Positions 26,068 through 34,645 of a stretch of DNA of 49,951 nt are shown here, piece by piece. Position 1 is the stretch's first letter. The number at the start of each line of letters is the position of its first letter. A program made the position numbers and the translations under genes. The stretch comes from Caulobacteraceae bacterium. GTDB lineage: Bacteria; Pseudomonadota; Alphaproteobacteria; Caulobacterales; Caulobacteraceae. A model generated the notes under the pieces. It was not told the DNA's origin. It saw only the letters and a list, made by a program, of their open reading frames with translations, and ran no database searches. The stretch is from positions 104,581 to 154,531 of the forward strand of contig JAUJMO010000004.1 in assembly GCA_030446805.1 (NCBI GenBank), read 5' to 3'.

Positions 26068-26951
26068 ACCGCTGCGGCGGTTTCGCCGAACAGCTGTCGG
26101 CGCTCGGTTTCGGTGAAGTCGGCAGTGATCGCGTGGTAGGCGGCGAAATGTTCGCTGAAGCCGCCGTAGAGCTTGTCCACCGGGAAGTTGCTGGCGAACA
26201 TGCTGCGCTCCGGGCCGAACAGGTCGATCGTGGTCAGAACGAAGGGGCGGATGCTGTCGACGGTCCAGCCGCGATCGATCATCGCCAAGCCGGAGATCTT
26301 GACGGAGATGTTGGGCTGGGCGGCCAGCAGGGCCATGCCGTCGCGCCAGGCCTGTAGGCCCGCTTCGTCCCGGTCGGTCGGCATTCCCGCATGATTGAGG
26401 ATCAGCTGGCTGTCGGGATGTTCGGCCGCTAGCCGGGCTGCGGCAGGCATCTGGGAGGGATAGATCTGGAGGTCGAAGGACAGGTCGTGGGCGCGCAATC
26501 GCGCGAAGCCGCGGCGCCAAGCGTCGTCCGCCAGCAGGTCGCGCGGTGTGTAGGTCTTGGCCGGGTCGGCGTGCCAGTTGATGATCTGGCGGATACCGCG
26601 GACATTGGGCGACTGGATATGAGCCGCGAGCAGGCGGTCGAGGTCCGGGTCGTTCAGCGCCGCATAGGCGACGATCCCTTGCGGCATGCCGCGTCCATCC
26701 GCGATCTCCTGCAGCCAGCGGGTCTCGGACAAGGCGTGCGCTGCGTCAGCCCCGGCGTCAATGTGCACCGTCCGGACCACGTTCCACCCCGCCGTGTCCG
26801 CCAGGTAATCGTCCAAGCCATAAGGCTTGGCGATGGCGGTGCAGTCGCCCGCCGCATTGGGCGGCAGGGGGCGCTCCATCAGCCAGGCGTAGTGCTGCCG
26901 CTCGAAGTCCCAGAGATGCTGGTGCGGGTCCACGATCGGCAGGTCGTGCAT
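26013..26951 (-). CDS. L-rhamnono-lactonase (amidohydrolase family), LRA2-type
   Basis: A 312-residue amidohydrolase_2 protein from ATG 26951 (MHDLPIVDPHQHLWDFERQ); the frame is open upstream but overlaps the SDR gene. The metal motif is DPHQHLWD at residues 8-15. Later signatures are VRTVHIDAGAD, GIRQIINWHADP, LILNHAGMPTD and MFASNFPVDKLYGGFS with the final metal-site region. It is closely like the L-fucono- and L-rhamnono-1,4-lactonases. With L-rhamnose dehydrogenase and L-rhamnonate dehydratase in the same locus, hydrolysis of L-rhamnono-lactone to L-rhamnonate is the best assignment. It is the last gene of the minus-strand rhamnose operon, 11 bases after the SDR gene. Confidence 0.85.
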   Translation of the reverse strand: MHDLPIVDPHQHLWDFERQHYAWLMERPLPPNAAGDCTAIAKPYGLDDYLADTAGWNVVRTVHIDAGADAAHALSETRWLQEIADGRGMPQGIVAYAALNDPDLDRLLAAHIQSPNVRGIRQIINWHADPAKTYTPRDLLADDAWRRGFARLRAHDLSFDLQIYPSQMPAAARLAAEHPDSQLILNHAGMPTDRDEAGLQAWRDGMALLAAQPNISVKISGLAMIDRGWTVDSIRPFVLTTIDLFGPERSMFASNFPVDKLYGGFSEHFAAYHAITADFTETERRQLFGETAAAVYRLDRSRVGLQAAEPAM

Positions 26952-26962
26952 CGGCGCGAGCC

Positions 26963-27691
26963 TTAGTAGGTGGACCGGCCGCCGGTCGCGTCGAACACCG
27001 CGCCGGTGCTGAAGGAGGCCTCGCGACTGGCCAGCCAGCACACCAGGGCGGCGATCTCCTCCACGCTGCCGAAGCGACCCATCGGAATCTTGGACAGCAT
27101 GAAGTCGATGTGCTCGGGCGTCATCTGGTCGAAGATGGCGGTGCGCACCGCGGCGGGCGTCACGCAGTTCACGGTGATCGGGGTGCGGGCCAGCTCCTTG
27201 CCCAGCGACTTGGTCATGCCGATCACGCCGGCCTTGGAGCTGCTGTAGGCCGAGGCGTTCGGGTTGCCCTCCTTGCCGGCCACCGAAGCGATGTTGACGA
27301 TGCGGCCGTAGTTGTTGCGCAGCATGTGGCCGACCACCGCTCGGTTGCAGTAGAAGGCGCCGTTCAGGTTGATGTCGATCACGCGGCGCCAATCCTCCGG
27401 CGGATAGTCGGCCAGCGGGCGGTTGGGCCCCGTGATCCCGGCGCTGACCACCAGGATGTCGATCTTGCCTAGCGCCTGAGCTGTGGCCTCGGCCGCGGCG
27501 GAGACCTGGGGCTCGTCGGAGACGTCCAGGACCGCGCTGTGGTGACCCTCTCCGGGGAGCTCGGCTCCGTCTGAACGATCCCAGATGCTGACGCGGGCGC
27601 CTTCGCGCGCCAGCCGGGCGGCGACCTCATAGCCGATGCCCGCGGCTCCTCCCGTGACGACCGCCGTTTGACCTTCGAACCGTCCGTTCAC
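26963..27691 (-). CDS. 2-keto-3-deoxy-L-rhamnonate 4-dehydrogenase (SDR), LRA5-type
   Basis: A 242-residue classical SDR: cofactor motif TGGAAGIG (residues 14-21), an Asp-containing WDRSD after strand 2 pointing to NAD+, VSAGITG, catalytic Ser in IASVAG, and YSSSKAG with the active Tyr/Lys. In the non-phosphorylating diketo-hydrolase route (described for L-rhamnose in Sphingomonas and L-fucose in Xanthomonas) such an SDR oxidises 2-keto-3-deoxy-L-rhamnonate to the 2,4-diketo acid. The neighbouring hydrolase, which acts on that product, overlaps this gene by four bases, and the lactonase follows. The assignment rests mostly on that context. Confidence 0.8.
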   Translation of the reverse strand: MNGRFEGQTAVVTGGAAGIGYEVAARLAREGARVSIWDRSDGAELPGEGHHSAVLDVSDEPQVSAAAEATAQALGKIDILVVSAGITGPNRPLADYPPEDWRRVIDINLNGAFYCNRAVVGHMLRNNYGRIVNIASVAGKEGNPNASAYSSSKAGVIGMTKSLGKELARTPITVNCVTPAAVRTAIFDQMTPEHIDFMLSKIPMGRFGSVEEIAALVCWLASREASFSTGAVFDATGGRSTY

Positions 27692-28554
27692 GCCGCCGCT
27701 CCCCGGCGGCGCCAGGGCACGACCGTTTGCTGTTGTTCGCCGAGCTTCTCGATGCCCAGCCGCATCACGTCCCCGGGCCTGAGGTAGAAGGGCTCGGGCT
27801 TTTGCCCCAGGCCCACCCCCGGAGGCGTGCCGGTGGTGATCAGATCGCCGGGCTCCAGCGTCATGAATTCACTGACATAGGCCACGATCTCGGCGACCCC
27901 GAAGATCATGGTCCGCGTATTGCCCGTCTGCATCCGCTTGCCGTTCAGGTCGAGCCACATGTCGAGGTTTTGGGGATCCCCCACCTCATCGGAGGTGACC
28001 AGCCAGGGGCCCACCGGCCCGAAGGTGTCGCAGCCCTTGCCCTTGTCCCAGGTTCCGCCGCGTTCGGTTTGAAAGGCCCGCTCGGACACGTCGTTGATCA
28101 GGACGTATCCGGCCACGTGGTCCAGGGCCTGGGCTTGCTCGACGTAGCTGGCCGTCTTGCCGATCACCACGCCCAGCTCGACCTCCCAATCGGTCTTTTC
28201 CGAGCCCCGTGGGATCATCACCTCGTCGTTCGGGCCCTGGAGGCAGCTGATCGCCTTCATGAACACCACCGGCTCGCTGGGTTCAGGGAGGTTCGACTCG
28301 GCCGCGTGGTCGGCGAAGTTCAGCCCGATGGCGATGAACTTGCGGCTTCCCTTCAGGGGCGTGCCCAGCCGGGGCGAGCCGTCGACCGGGGGCAGGGAGG
28401 CCGGATCGAGGGCTTTGAGCCGTGACAAGCCTGCGCCCCACAGAAGATCGGGCGTGATGTCGGGCGCATGGCCGGACAGGTCGCGAAGGACGCCGCTCTC
28501 GTCCAGCAGGCCGGGCTTCTCCTGGCCCGCAGGGCCGTAGCGCAGCAGTTTCAT
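27688..28554 (-). CDS. 2,4-diketo-3-deoxy-L-rhamnonate hydrolase (FAH family), LRA6-type
   Basis: A 288-residue fumarylacetoacetate-hydrolase-family protein. Visible are the metal-site glutamates in DWEVELGVVIG, NDVSERAFQ, the RGGTWDKGKGCDTFGPVGPW block and DLITTGTPPGVGLG. It cleaves the 2,4-diketo-3-deoxy sugar acid to pyruvate and L-lactate in the cytoplasm. The L-lactate fits the lactate dehydrogenase gene in the divergent operon (31566-32723). Its end overlaps the SDR start by four bases (ATGA), and it starts 11 bases after the rhamnonate dehydratase gene ends. The same family also includes the L-fuconate pathway enzyme; the clear RhmD next door favours rhamnose. Confidence 0.87.
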   Translation of the reverse strand: MKLLRYGPAGQEKPGLLDESGVLRDLSGHAPDITPDLLWGAGLSRLKALDPASLPPVDGSPRLGTPLKGSRKFIAIGLNFADHAAESNLPEPSEPVVFMKAISCLQGPNDEVMIPRGSEKTDWEVELGVVIGKTASYVEQAQALDHVAGYVLINDVSERAFQTERGGTWDKGKGCDTFGPVGPWLVTSDEVGDPQNLDMWLDLNGKRMQTGNTRTMIFGVAEIVAYVSEFMTLEPGDLITTGTPPGVGLGQKPEPFYLRPGDVMRLGIEKLGEQQQTVVPWRRRGAAA

Positions 28555-28565
28555 GCAGTGTCCGC

Positions 28566-29744
28566 CTAGTGGGTGTAGGGCCGGTGCAGTCCGACCTCGC
28601 GGTTCAGCTCGACGCCGAAGCCTGGAGCGTCCGACAACTTCAAGCGGCCGTTCACGGGCACGGGTTCCCCGATCAACTGGGGGTGGAACATCGGCACCAC
28701 CTCATCGGCCTTGGGGGCCATCATGAGGAATTCGGCGAAGGGGCTGTTATGGCGCGTGATGACGAAGTGGTAGCTGTACACGCTTGAGCCGTGGGGGATC
28801 ATCATCACGCCGCGGCTGTCGGCGAGGTTGGCGATCTTGATCAGCTCCGTGACGCCGCCGCACCAGCCCACATCGGGCTGGATGATGTCGCAGCAGTCCA
28901 TCTCCAGCAGCATGCGGAAGCCCCAACGCGTGGCCTCGTGTTCGCCCGTGGTGACCAGCATGCCGGCAGGAGCGGCCTTCTTAAGCGCGGCGTAGCCCCA
29001 ATAGTCGTCCGGGGAGAGCGCCTCCTCGATCCACTTCAGCCCGTGATCGTGCGCCTTGTGCGCGAGGCGGGTGGCGTAGTTCAGGTCGAGACTCATCCAG
29101 CAGTCCAGCATGAGCCAGAAGTCCTCGCCGACGCGCGAGCGCATTTCGGCGAGTTCGGCGAGGTTCTTCTTTAATCCTTCTTCGCCCTCGGCAGGGCCAT
29201 GGTGCAGGGGCATTTTGCCGCCGATGAACCCCATCTGCTTGGCTAGGTCCGGCCGCGCTCCGGTAGCGTAGAAGGTGAGCTCGTCGCGTACTGCGCCGCC
29301 CAGCAGGTGGTAGACGGGCTCCTTGCGCAGCTTGCCCAGCAGGTCCCACAAGGCGAGGTCGACGCCGCTGAGCGCGTTCACCACCAGGCCTTTGCGGCCG
29401 TAATACTGCGACCCGAAGTACATCTGGTCCCAGATCTTCTCGTAGTCGGTCGGGCTGCGGCCCTCCAGGAAGCGGGCGAAGTGCTTCTCCACCATGAAGG
29501 CGGCGGGCTCTCCGCCCGTGGTTACGGCGAAGCCGATGGTTCCGTCGTCGGCCTCGATCTCGACCACCAGGGTGCCCAGCACATTGATGCCGAAACTCTG
29601 CCGGCTTTGCCGATATTCCGGGTAGCGGCTCATGGGCGTGGCGATGTGGTCGTCGATCCAATGGCCCGCGCCCTGGTCGTGATAGTCGGCCCCACCGCCG
29701 CGCACGACGTAGGCCCGGACCTGTCGGATTAGGGGGAAGGCCAT
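28566..29744 (-). CDS. rhmD: L-rhamnonate dehydratase
   Basis: A 392-residue enolase-superfamily enzyme nearly colinear with E. coli RhmD. Shared stretches include [76 protein letters not shown] and [10 protein letters not shown], and the C-terminal EPVPVNGR and RPYTH. Metal ligands are the Asp of LMLDCW and the Glu of KWIEEA and TTGEHE; the catalytic His is in IPHGSS, with its Asp in QPDVGW. It dehydrates L-rhamnonate to 2-keto-3-deoxy-L-rhamnonate. This is the most specific marker that the locus handles L-rhamnose rather than L-fucose. It heads the minus-strand operon behind a GGAGAG site, divergent from the IclR gene. Confidence 0.96.
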   Translation of the reverse strand: MAFPLIRQVRAYVVRGGGADYHDQGAGHWIDDHIATPMSRYPEYRQSRQSFGINVLGTLVVEIEADDGTIGFAVTTGGEPAAFMVEKHFARFLEGRSPTDYEKIWDQMYFGSQYYGRKGLVVNALSGVDLALWDLLGKLRKEPVYHLLGGAVRDELTFYATGARPDLAKQMGFIGGKMPLHHGPAEGEEGLKKNLAELAEMRSRVGEDFWLMLDCWMSLDLNYATRLAHKAHDHGLKWIEEALSPDDYWGYAALKKAAPAGMLVTTGEHEATRWGFRMLLEMDCCDIIQPDVGWCGGVTELIKIANLADSRGVMMIPHGSSVYSYHFVITRHNSPFAEFLMMAPKADEVVPMFHPQLIGEPVPVNGRLKLSDAPGFGVELNREVGLHRPYTH

Positions 29745-29949
29745 TGCAGCGCGCTCTCCGATACCAATATATGGGACGAAACCTCATGGGGCTCGACCGA
29801 AAGCGTCTAAACCTTGGGCCAGGAGAGCCGCACGGGACCCTTCAACCGTCGCGGGGGGAGAAGCGGGCGAGACGAAACACAGTCCGTCCATGGTCCATCC
29901 CTCCGCAGCAGACCCCGCCGTGTGCTTGTAAAGCGTATCAACATGTGGA
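29745..29949. promoter_or_regulatory. Divergent control region between rhmD and the IclR regulator gene
   Basis: About 205 bases separate the two rhamnose operons. On the minus strand a TATATT hexamer within CCATATATTGG lies about 20-25 bases before the rhmD start and may be its -10 element. The IclR-type repressor most likely binds here, but I cannot point to a convincing operator palindrome. Confidence 0.45.
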
Positions 29950-30789
29950 ATGAGACGTTACGAGATGAGAACTTCTGCGTCAACACAGCCCAAGGTGGAC
30001 GGCGACGGCCAGCCGGACGGCCGCGCCCCTAGCGGCAGCCAGACTCTCCTTCGCGGACTGGACGTCCTTGAAGCGGTTGCGGAAGGCCCCGTCGGGCTGC
30101 CCGAGCTCGCCGCGAGGCTGGAACTCACGCGGAGCACCACCCACCGGCTCGCCGCTGCGCTGGTTGACCGACGCTACCTGAATTTCGTGCCCCGCGAGGG
30201 CTATACGCTGGGTCCCAAGCTGCTCGAGCTGGGCTTCCACGCGCAACAGCAGAAGGACCTGCCGCGGGTGGCCCGCCCGTATCTGGAAGCGCTCGCCGCC
30301 TCGACGGAGGACACGGTGCACTTGGGGGTGCTGGACAAGGGCCGGGCCCTGTATCTGGATAAGATCCCGGGGCGCCGCCGCATCGAGATCAGCTCGCGCG
30401 TCGGCGAGCGTCAGCCGCTGCGTTCGACGGGCCTTGGTAAGGCGCTGATCCTCGATCAGGACGAGCGGGGCTGGGTGGAACTTTACGACGGGGAGGAGGG
30501 GACCTGCTCCGTCAGCCGGGACGACTGGTTGGGCCGCATGCGCGACTACGCCAGGAAGGGTCACGCCTTCGATCTGGAAGAGAACGAGGACCGGATCCGC
30601 TGCATCGCGGCTCCGCTCCGCGACGTGAGCGGTCGCATCGTGGGCGCCATCAGCCTGTCCAGCGCGGCCCAGTACCTCGACGATGGCCGGATGAAGGAGA
30701 TCGCGGTCGACGTGCGCGCGACCGCCGATGCGATCAGCCGCGAACTGGGGTGGGTGGACTCTCGGTCCACGGGCTCGGCCGAAGGGTAG
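29950..30789 (+). CDS. IclR-family regulator of the L-rhamnose operons
   Basis: A 279-residue protein from ATG 29950; ATG 29965 is an alternative five codons in. Residues about 30-90 hold the winged helix (SQTLLRGLDVLEAVAEGPVG, ELAARLELTRSTTHRLAAAL). Residues 105-270 are the IclR effector domain (EDTVHLGVLDKGRALYLDKI, RIEISSRVGERQPLRSTGLG, ALKGHAFDLEEN-like KGHAFDLEENEDRIRCIAAP, ISLSSAAQYL). It sits at the divergence point of the two catabolic operons and begins the plus-strand one, with LRA1 12 bases downstream. It therefore probably represses both and responds to a pathway intermediate such as 2-keto-3-deoxy-L-rhamnonate (inference). Confidence 0.92.
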   Translation: MRRYEMRTSASTQPKVDGDGQPDGRAPSGSQTLLRGLDVLEAVAEGPVGLPELAARLELTRSTTHRLAAALVDRRYLNFVPREGYTLGPKLLELGFHAQQQKDLPRVARPYLEALAASTEDTVHLGVLDKGRALYLDKIPGRRRIEISSRVGERQPLRSTGLGKALILDQDERGWVELYDGEEGTCSVSRDDWLGRMRDYARKGHAFDLEENEDRIRCIAAPLRDVSGRIVGAISLSSAAQYLDDGRMKEIAVDVRATADAISRELGWVDSRSTGSAEG

Positions 30790-30801
30790 GGAAGAGTCTG
30801 C

Positions 30802-31563
30802 ATGCTTCTGGAAGGCAAGGTCGTTCTGATCACGGGGGCGTCGCAGGGCATAGGCCGGGCGGCCGCCGAAGGCTGTGCGCGACACGGCGCGAACGTGGCC
30901 ATCAACTATCTGAACGATCAGGCCGGCGCGGATGCGGCGGTCGCCGCCATCGAAGCGATGGGCCGGCGGGCCATTGCGGTGCGCGGAGACGTCTCCGATC
31001 CGGCTTCGGCGCCGGCCTTCATCGAGGCCGCCGTCGAGGTGTTCGGCAAGGTGGACGTGTTCGTCAACAATGCAGGCATCTGCCCCTTTCACGCCTTTTT
31101 GGACATGCCGGCGGAGACCATGGAGCGGACCATGCGGGTGAACCTGCACGGGGCCTTCTACATGGTGCAGGCGGCGGCCAATCAGATGGTCAAGCAGGGG
31201 AACGGCGGAGCCATCGTGGCGGTGAGCTCGATCAGCGCCCTGGTGGGCGGGGGCATGCAGACCCACTACACGCCGACAAAGGCGGGGGTGCATTCCTTGA
31301 TGCAGTCGGTGGCGATCGCGCTGGGACCGCACGGAATCCGCTGCAACTCGGTTCTGCCAGGCACCATCCAGACCTCGATCAACAGGGATGACCTGGCCGA
31401 TCCCAAGAAGCGCGAATACATGGCGGGGCGCATCCCTCTGGGCCGGCTGGGCGAGCCGGACGATCTGGCCGGACCGATCGTCTTCCTGGCCTCCGACCTG
31501 GCCAGATACGTCACCGGCGCCGCGCTGCTGGTCGACGGCGGCGCCTTTGTGAACCTGCAATAG
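30802..31563 (+). CDS. L-rhamnose 1-dehydrogenase (NAD(P)+), LRA1-type
   Basis: A 253-residue SDR strongly resembling the characterised Sphingomonas/Azotobacter L-rhamnose 1-dehydrogenases. Shared stretches are [79 protein letters not shown] and [20 protein letters not shown]. The cofactor motif is TGASQGIG, and the active residues are the Ser of VSSIS and Y-xxx-K in YTPTK. It oxidises L-rhamnose to L-rhamnono-lactone, the first step of the pathway. It follows the IclR gene by 12 bases with a GGGAAGAG site, and is followed directly by lldD. Confidence 0.92.
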   Translation: MLLEGKVVLITGASQGIGRAAAEGCARHGANVAINYLNDQAGADAAVAAIEAMGRRAIAVRGDVSDPASAPAFIEAAVEVFGKVDVFVNNAGICPFHAFLDMPAETMERTMRVNLHGAFYMVQAAANQMVKQGNGGAIVAVSSISALVGGGMQTHYTPTKAGVHSLMQSVAIALGPHGIRCNSVLPGTIQTSINRDDLADPKKREYMAGRIPLGRLGEPDDLAGPIVFLASDLARYVTGAALLVDGGAFVNLQ

Positions 31564-31565
31564 CG

Positions 31566-32723
31566 GTGCAGGCGGCGTCGATCTCCGACTATCGCGAGCT
31601 GGCGCGCCGCCGGCTTCCGCGGTTCCTGTTCGAATACATTGACGGCGGCTCCTATGCGGAGACCACGCTTCGACGAAACGTGCAGGATCTCGAGGACGTC
31701 GCGCTGCGCCAGCGCGTGCTGCGCGACGTCTCCGAAATCGATCTTTCTACGGAGCTGTTCGGCCTCCGCTCGGCGATGCCGCTGGCCCTGGCGCCCGTGG
31801 GACTGGCCGGCATGAACGCCCGGCGGGGCGAGGTCCAGGCGGCCAAGGCGGCCGCTGCGGCCGGAGTGCCCTTCTGCCTGTCCACAGTGTCCGCCTGCGC
31901 GATCGACGAAGTGGCCAAGGGGGACGCGACCCCCTTCTGGTTCCAGCTCTACATGATCCGGGATCGCGGCTTTCTTCAGGACTTGCTGGCGGGCGCCGCG
32001 GCGGCGGGATGCGCCACGCTGGTCTTTACCGTGGACATGCCGGTTCCGGGTACGCGCTATCGTGACTACCGGTCGGGCTTGGCGGGCGCGCCTGGGTTGG
32101 CGGGCGACCTACGACGCTTTGGGCAGGCGGTGCTGCGCCCCGGCTGGAGCTGGGACGTGGGGGTGCGCGGGCGCCCGCACACCCTGGGCAACGTCGCCCC
32201 GGTCCTCGGAAAGAACACAGGGCTGGAGGACTTCTTCGCCTGGATGCGCAACAACTTCGACCCTAGCGTCACCTGGGAGGACCTCGCCTGGGTGCGCGAG
32301 CACTGGAAGGGCTCTCTGGTCATCAAGGGGATCCTGGATGCGCAGGACGCCCGGGCGGCGGTTGACCTCGGCGCCGACGGGATCGTGGTGTCCAACCATG
32401 GCGGACGGCAACTCGATGGCGTGCTTTCCGCCGCGCGCGCCCTGCCGGCCGTCGCCGACGCGGTGGAGGGGCGTTTGACGGTGCTCGCCGACGGCGGTGT
32501 CCGCAGCGGGCTGGACGTGGTGCGGATGCTCGCGCTTGGGGCCGACGGCGTGCTCGTGGGCCGGGCTTGGGCCTACGCCCTTGCCGCACGGGGACGGGCC
32601 GGGGTGGCGCACATCCTGGAGCTGTTCGCCGCCGAGATGCGCGTGGCCATGGCGCTGACCGGGACGACCACCATCGCGCAGATCGACCGAACCATCCTCG
32701 CCACGGGAGACAGGGGGCGATGA
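31566..32723 (+). CDS. lldD: FMN-dependent L-lactate dehydrogenase
   Basis: A 385-residue alpha-hydroxy-acid dehydrogenase started at GTG 31566, two bases after the LRA1 stop. Signatures are [82 protein letters not shown], the active-site [11 protein letters not shown] with the catalytic His, and [20 protein letters not shown]. These cover the FMN-binding and substrate Arg positions. It oxidises L-lactate to pyruvate, passing electrons to the quinone pool. Here it disposes of the L-lactate produced by the LRA6-type hydrolase, so the whole hexose skeleton ends as pyruvate. It overlaps rhaM by four bases. Confidence 0.92.
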   Translation: MQAASISDYRELARRRLPRFLFEYIDGGSYAETTLRRNVQDLEDVALRQRVLRDVSEIDLSTELFGLRSAMPLALAPVGLAGMNARRGEVQAAKAAAAAGVPFCLSTVSACAIDEVAKGDATPFWFQLYMIRDRGFLQDLLAGAAAAGCATLVFTVDMPVPGTRYRDYRSGLAGAPGLAGDLRRFGQAVLRPGWSWDVGVRGRPHTLGNVAPVLGKNTGLEDFFAWMRNNFDPSVTWEDLAWVREHWKGSLVIKGILDAQDARAAVDLGADGIVVSNHGGRQLDGVLSAARALPAVADAVEGRLTVLADGGVRSGLDVVRMLALGADGVLVGRAWAYALAARGRAGVAHILELFAAEMRVAMALTGTTTIAQIDRTILATGDRGR

Positions 32724-33061
32724 GCGCCGATCACGAGACCGTGGCGTTCCGGATGAACATGCATCCGGGGCAGGCGGCCGAATACAAGCGCCGCCATGAT
32801 GATATCTGGCCCGAGCTGACCGAGGCGCTGATTGCAGCGGGGGTGCTGGACTACCGCATCTTCCTCGATCCCGGGACGGACCATCTGTTCGCCGTGCTCA
32901 CGCGTCGTCGCGATCATACCCTGGCCGGCCTACCGAACACGGAGATCATGAGGCGCTGGTGGGCCATGATGGCCGACATCATGGAGGCTGGTCCCGACGA
33001 CGTGCCGGTGCAGGTGGACCTTGCACCGGTCTTCCACCTCAACGCTTGGGGCGGCTGCTAG
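32720..33061 (+). CDS. rhaM: L-rhamnose mutarotase
   Basis: A 113-residue protein; ATG 32720 overlaps the lldD stop (ATGA), which fixes the start over longer open-frame alternatives. It is a dimeric alpha/beta-barrel RhaM type: [40 protein letters not shown], then [11 protein letters not shown] and the end VDLAPVFHL. The His in [10 protein letters not shown] and the Tyr in DYRIF are the family's active-site positions. It interconverts alpha and beta anomers of L-rhamnose, supplying the form used by the dehydrogenase. It is the last gene of the plus-strand operon. Its 3' end overlaps the end of the convergent GH28 gene by 23 bases. Confidence 0.93.
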   Translation: MSADHETVAFRMNMHPGQAAEYKRRHDDIWPELTEALIAAGVLDYRIFLDPGTDHLFAVLTRRRDHTLAGLPNTEIMRRWWAMMADIMEAGPDDVPVQVDLAPVFHLNAWGGC

Positions 33062-34628
33062 GGAAATCCAGGGCCGCGGGGGGCGATTGCGCCGTGGCCG
33101 CCGTCACCCCATCGGCGCGCAAGCCGGCCGCGTCGTCCACCACCACCGGCGGTCGTGCGTCCGGCTGCTCCGTGCTGAGCTGGATGTCGCGCAGGACCAG
33201 GTTGCGGGCGTGGCGTACGTAAAGGCCGTAAGCCGGCGTCACTCCGAACATGCTGGGCTCGGGATAGGCCTCGGCCAGCTCCGGAAGGGCGCGAGCGGCG
33301 TCCTCCGCCGTGCCGCCGCCTCGGAAAACCAGGCGGATGTTGCTCAGGGTGACGTCCTCCACGGGCCGGTCCGGCAGGCCCGCGACGATGGCGGCGTAGC
33401 GGGGGTCGATCCCATGGGCGGTGAGGTTGCTGATGCTGACCCGCCGCAGCGACGCCAGGCCCGCCCCTCCGGGCGCCCGGCGGCGGTCGCCGAGGTAGAT
33501 GAAGATCGGCGCCGTGGTCACGTCCCGCATGACGATGTTGCTCACCGTCACGTCCTCGAGCACGCCGCCATCCACGCTTTCCAGCGCCAGCCCGCGCGAG
33601 CGGTCGAAGACGCAGTTGCTGATGGCGATGTTGCGGAAGCCGCCGTTGGACTCGGTGCCGAGCTTGATGCGGCCGGTCACCCGGTCCAGGTCGGGCGACA
33701 GTTCCTGCGTCTTGCCGAAGGAGCCGTCCAGCATGGCGCCGAGGTCGTAGCCTGAGACCTGGCAGTTGGTGATCGTGACATTTTCGGTGGGACGGGCGAC
33801 ACCCAGGGCGAGCGAACTCTTGAGCACGATGGCGTCGTCGTTCGGGGTGTTCACCGCGAGGTTCGACAGCCGCGCGTTGCGCACCACGTCCAGGTCGATG
33901 CCGTCGCGGTTGGTGTCGATGCGCAGCCCATCCATCACCAGATTGTCGACGCCCGTCAGCAGAAAGGCGAAGTGCCCGCCGTTCAGGACGGAAAAGTCGC
34001 GAAAAGTGACGTTGCGCGCATTCTTCAGCGCGACCGCCTTGTTGCCCAGCCCATCCATCTCGCGGACCTCGGCCTCATAGCGGTCCGCGGAGGTCGGCTC
34101 CGCCGCCCCCATGCTGAGCGGCCGATCGCCCAGCCTGTTGCGCGACCAGCGCGCGCCGGGACCTTCGCGGGTCAGGCCGGCGCCGTCGATCAGACCGCCG
34201 CCCACGATGGCCACATCGTGCACGTCCTCGCCCCAGATCAGGCTGTTGCGCCAATGGCTGTGGCCGAAGTCCTGGTACAGGTCATGAGGATTGGGTTCGG
34301 GCGCATCGTAGCGGCCGCCGTGGCGCGCCGGGTCGGCCGCCTCGAGCACGGCCCCGGGCGCCAGCTCCAGGGTCACGCGGCTGCGCAGCCGGATGGAGAA
34401 ACTGAGGTAGCGCCCGGGCGGCAGGCGAACCACGCCCCCCCCCGCCTCCGAGGCGGCCTGGATGGCGCGGTTGATGGCTTCGGTGTCGAGCCGGCTGTCC
34501 CCTGCAACGGCTCCGAAGCTGCGGACGTCGTACACGCCCGCGACCGGCTGGGCGGAGACGGGCGTCACCACGCCGCCGCCAGGCGCGGCCAGGCTCGTGG
34601 CCCTGGTCTGGAGCGGGCGATCGGTCAT
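33039..34628 (-). CDS. Glycoside hydrolase family 28 protein (polygalacturonase/rhamnogalacturonan hydrolase type)
   Basis: A 529-residue right-handed beta-helix protein. GH28 signatures are YDVRSFGAVAGDSRLDTEAI at the N-terminus, NRDGIDLD (240-247), the catalytic NDDAIVLKSS (263-272, Asp pair), an apparent GYDLGAML in place of the usual GHG turn, and RIKLGTESNGG. It would hydrolyse alpha-galacturonyl links in pectin or trim unsaturated galacturonyl-rhamnose fragments. No export signal is visible: the first 30 residues are Thr/Pro/Ala-rich without a hydrophobic core. This is unusual beside exported partners. It may be cytoplasmic or have a damaged 5' end. It lies 17 bases after the lipoprotein gene. 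Confidence 0.88.
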   Translation of the reverse strand: MTDRPLQTRATSLAAPGGGVVTPVSAQPVAGVYDVRSFGAVAGDSRLDTEAINRAIQAASEAGGGVVRLPPGRYLSFSIRLRSRVTLELAPGAVLEAADPARHGGRYDAPEPNPHDLYQDFGHSHWRNSLIWGEDVHDVAIVGGGLIDGAGLTREGPGARWSRNRLGDRPLSMGAAEPTSADRYEAEVREMDGLGNKAVALKNARNVTFRDFSVLNGGHFAFLLTGVDNLVMDGLRIDTNRDGIDLDVVRNARLSNLAVNTPNDDAIVLKSSLALGVARPTENVTITNCQVSGYDLGAMLDGSFGKTQELSPDLDRVTGRIKLGTESNGGFRNIAISNCVFDRSRGLALESVDGGVLEDVTVSNIVMRDVTTAPIFIYLGDRRRAPGGAGLASLRRVSISNLTAHGIDPRYAAIVAGLPDRPVEDVTLSNIRLVFRGGGTAEDAARALPELAEAYPEPSMFGVTPAYGLYVRHARNLVLRDIQLSTEQPDARPPVVVDDAAGLRADGVTAATAQSPPAALDFPSSRPKR

Positions 34629-34645
34629 GAGGCGCTCGCAAGCGG

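Noticed and set aside
26952-27392. N-terminal extension of the lactonase frame to 27392
   Set aside because: Overlaps the SDR gene in another frame and has no family similarity; ATG 26951 gives the normal protein.
29980-31560. A 526-codon open frame on the minus strand opposite the IclR and LRA1 genes
   Set aside because: Antisense shadow caused by high GC; the translation is His/Arg/Ala-rich without family motifs, while the plus strand encodes two clear proteins.
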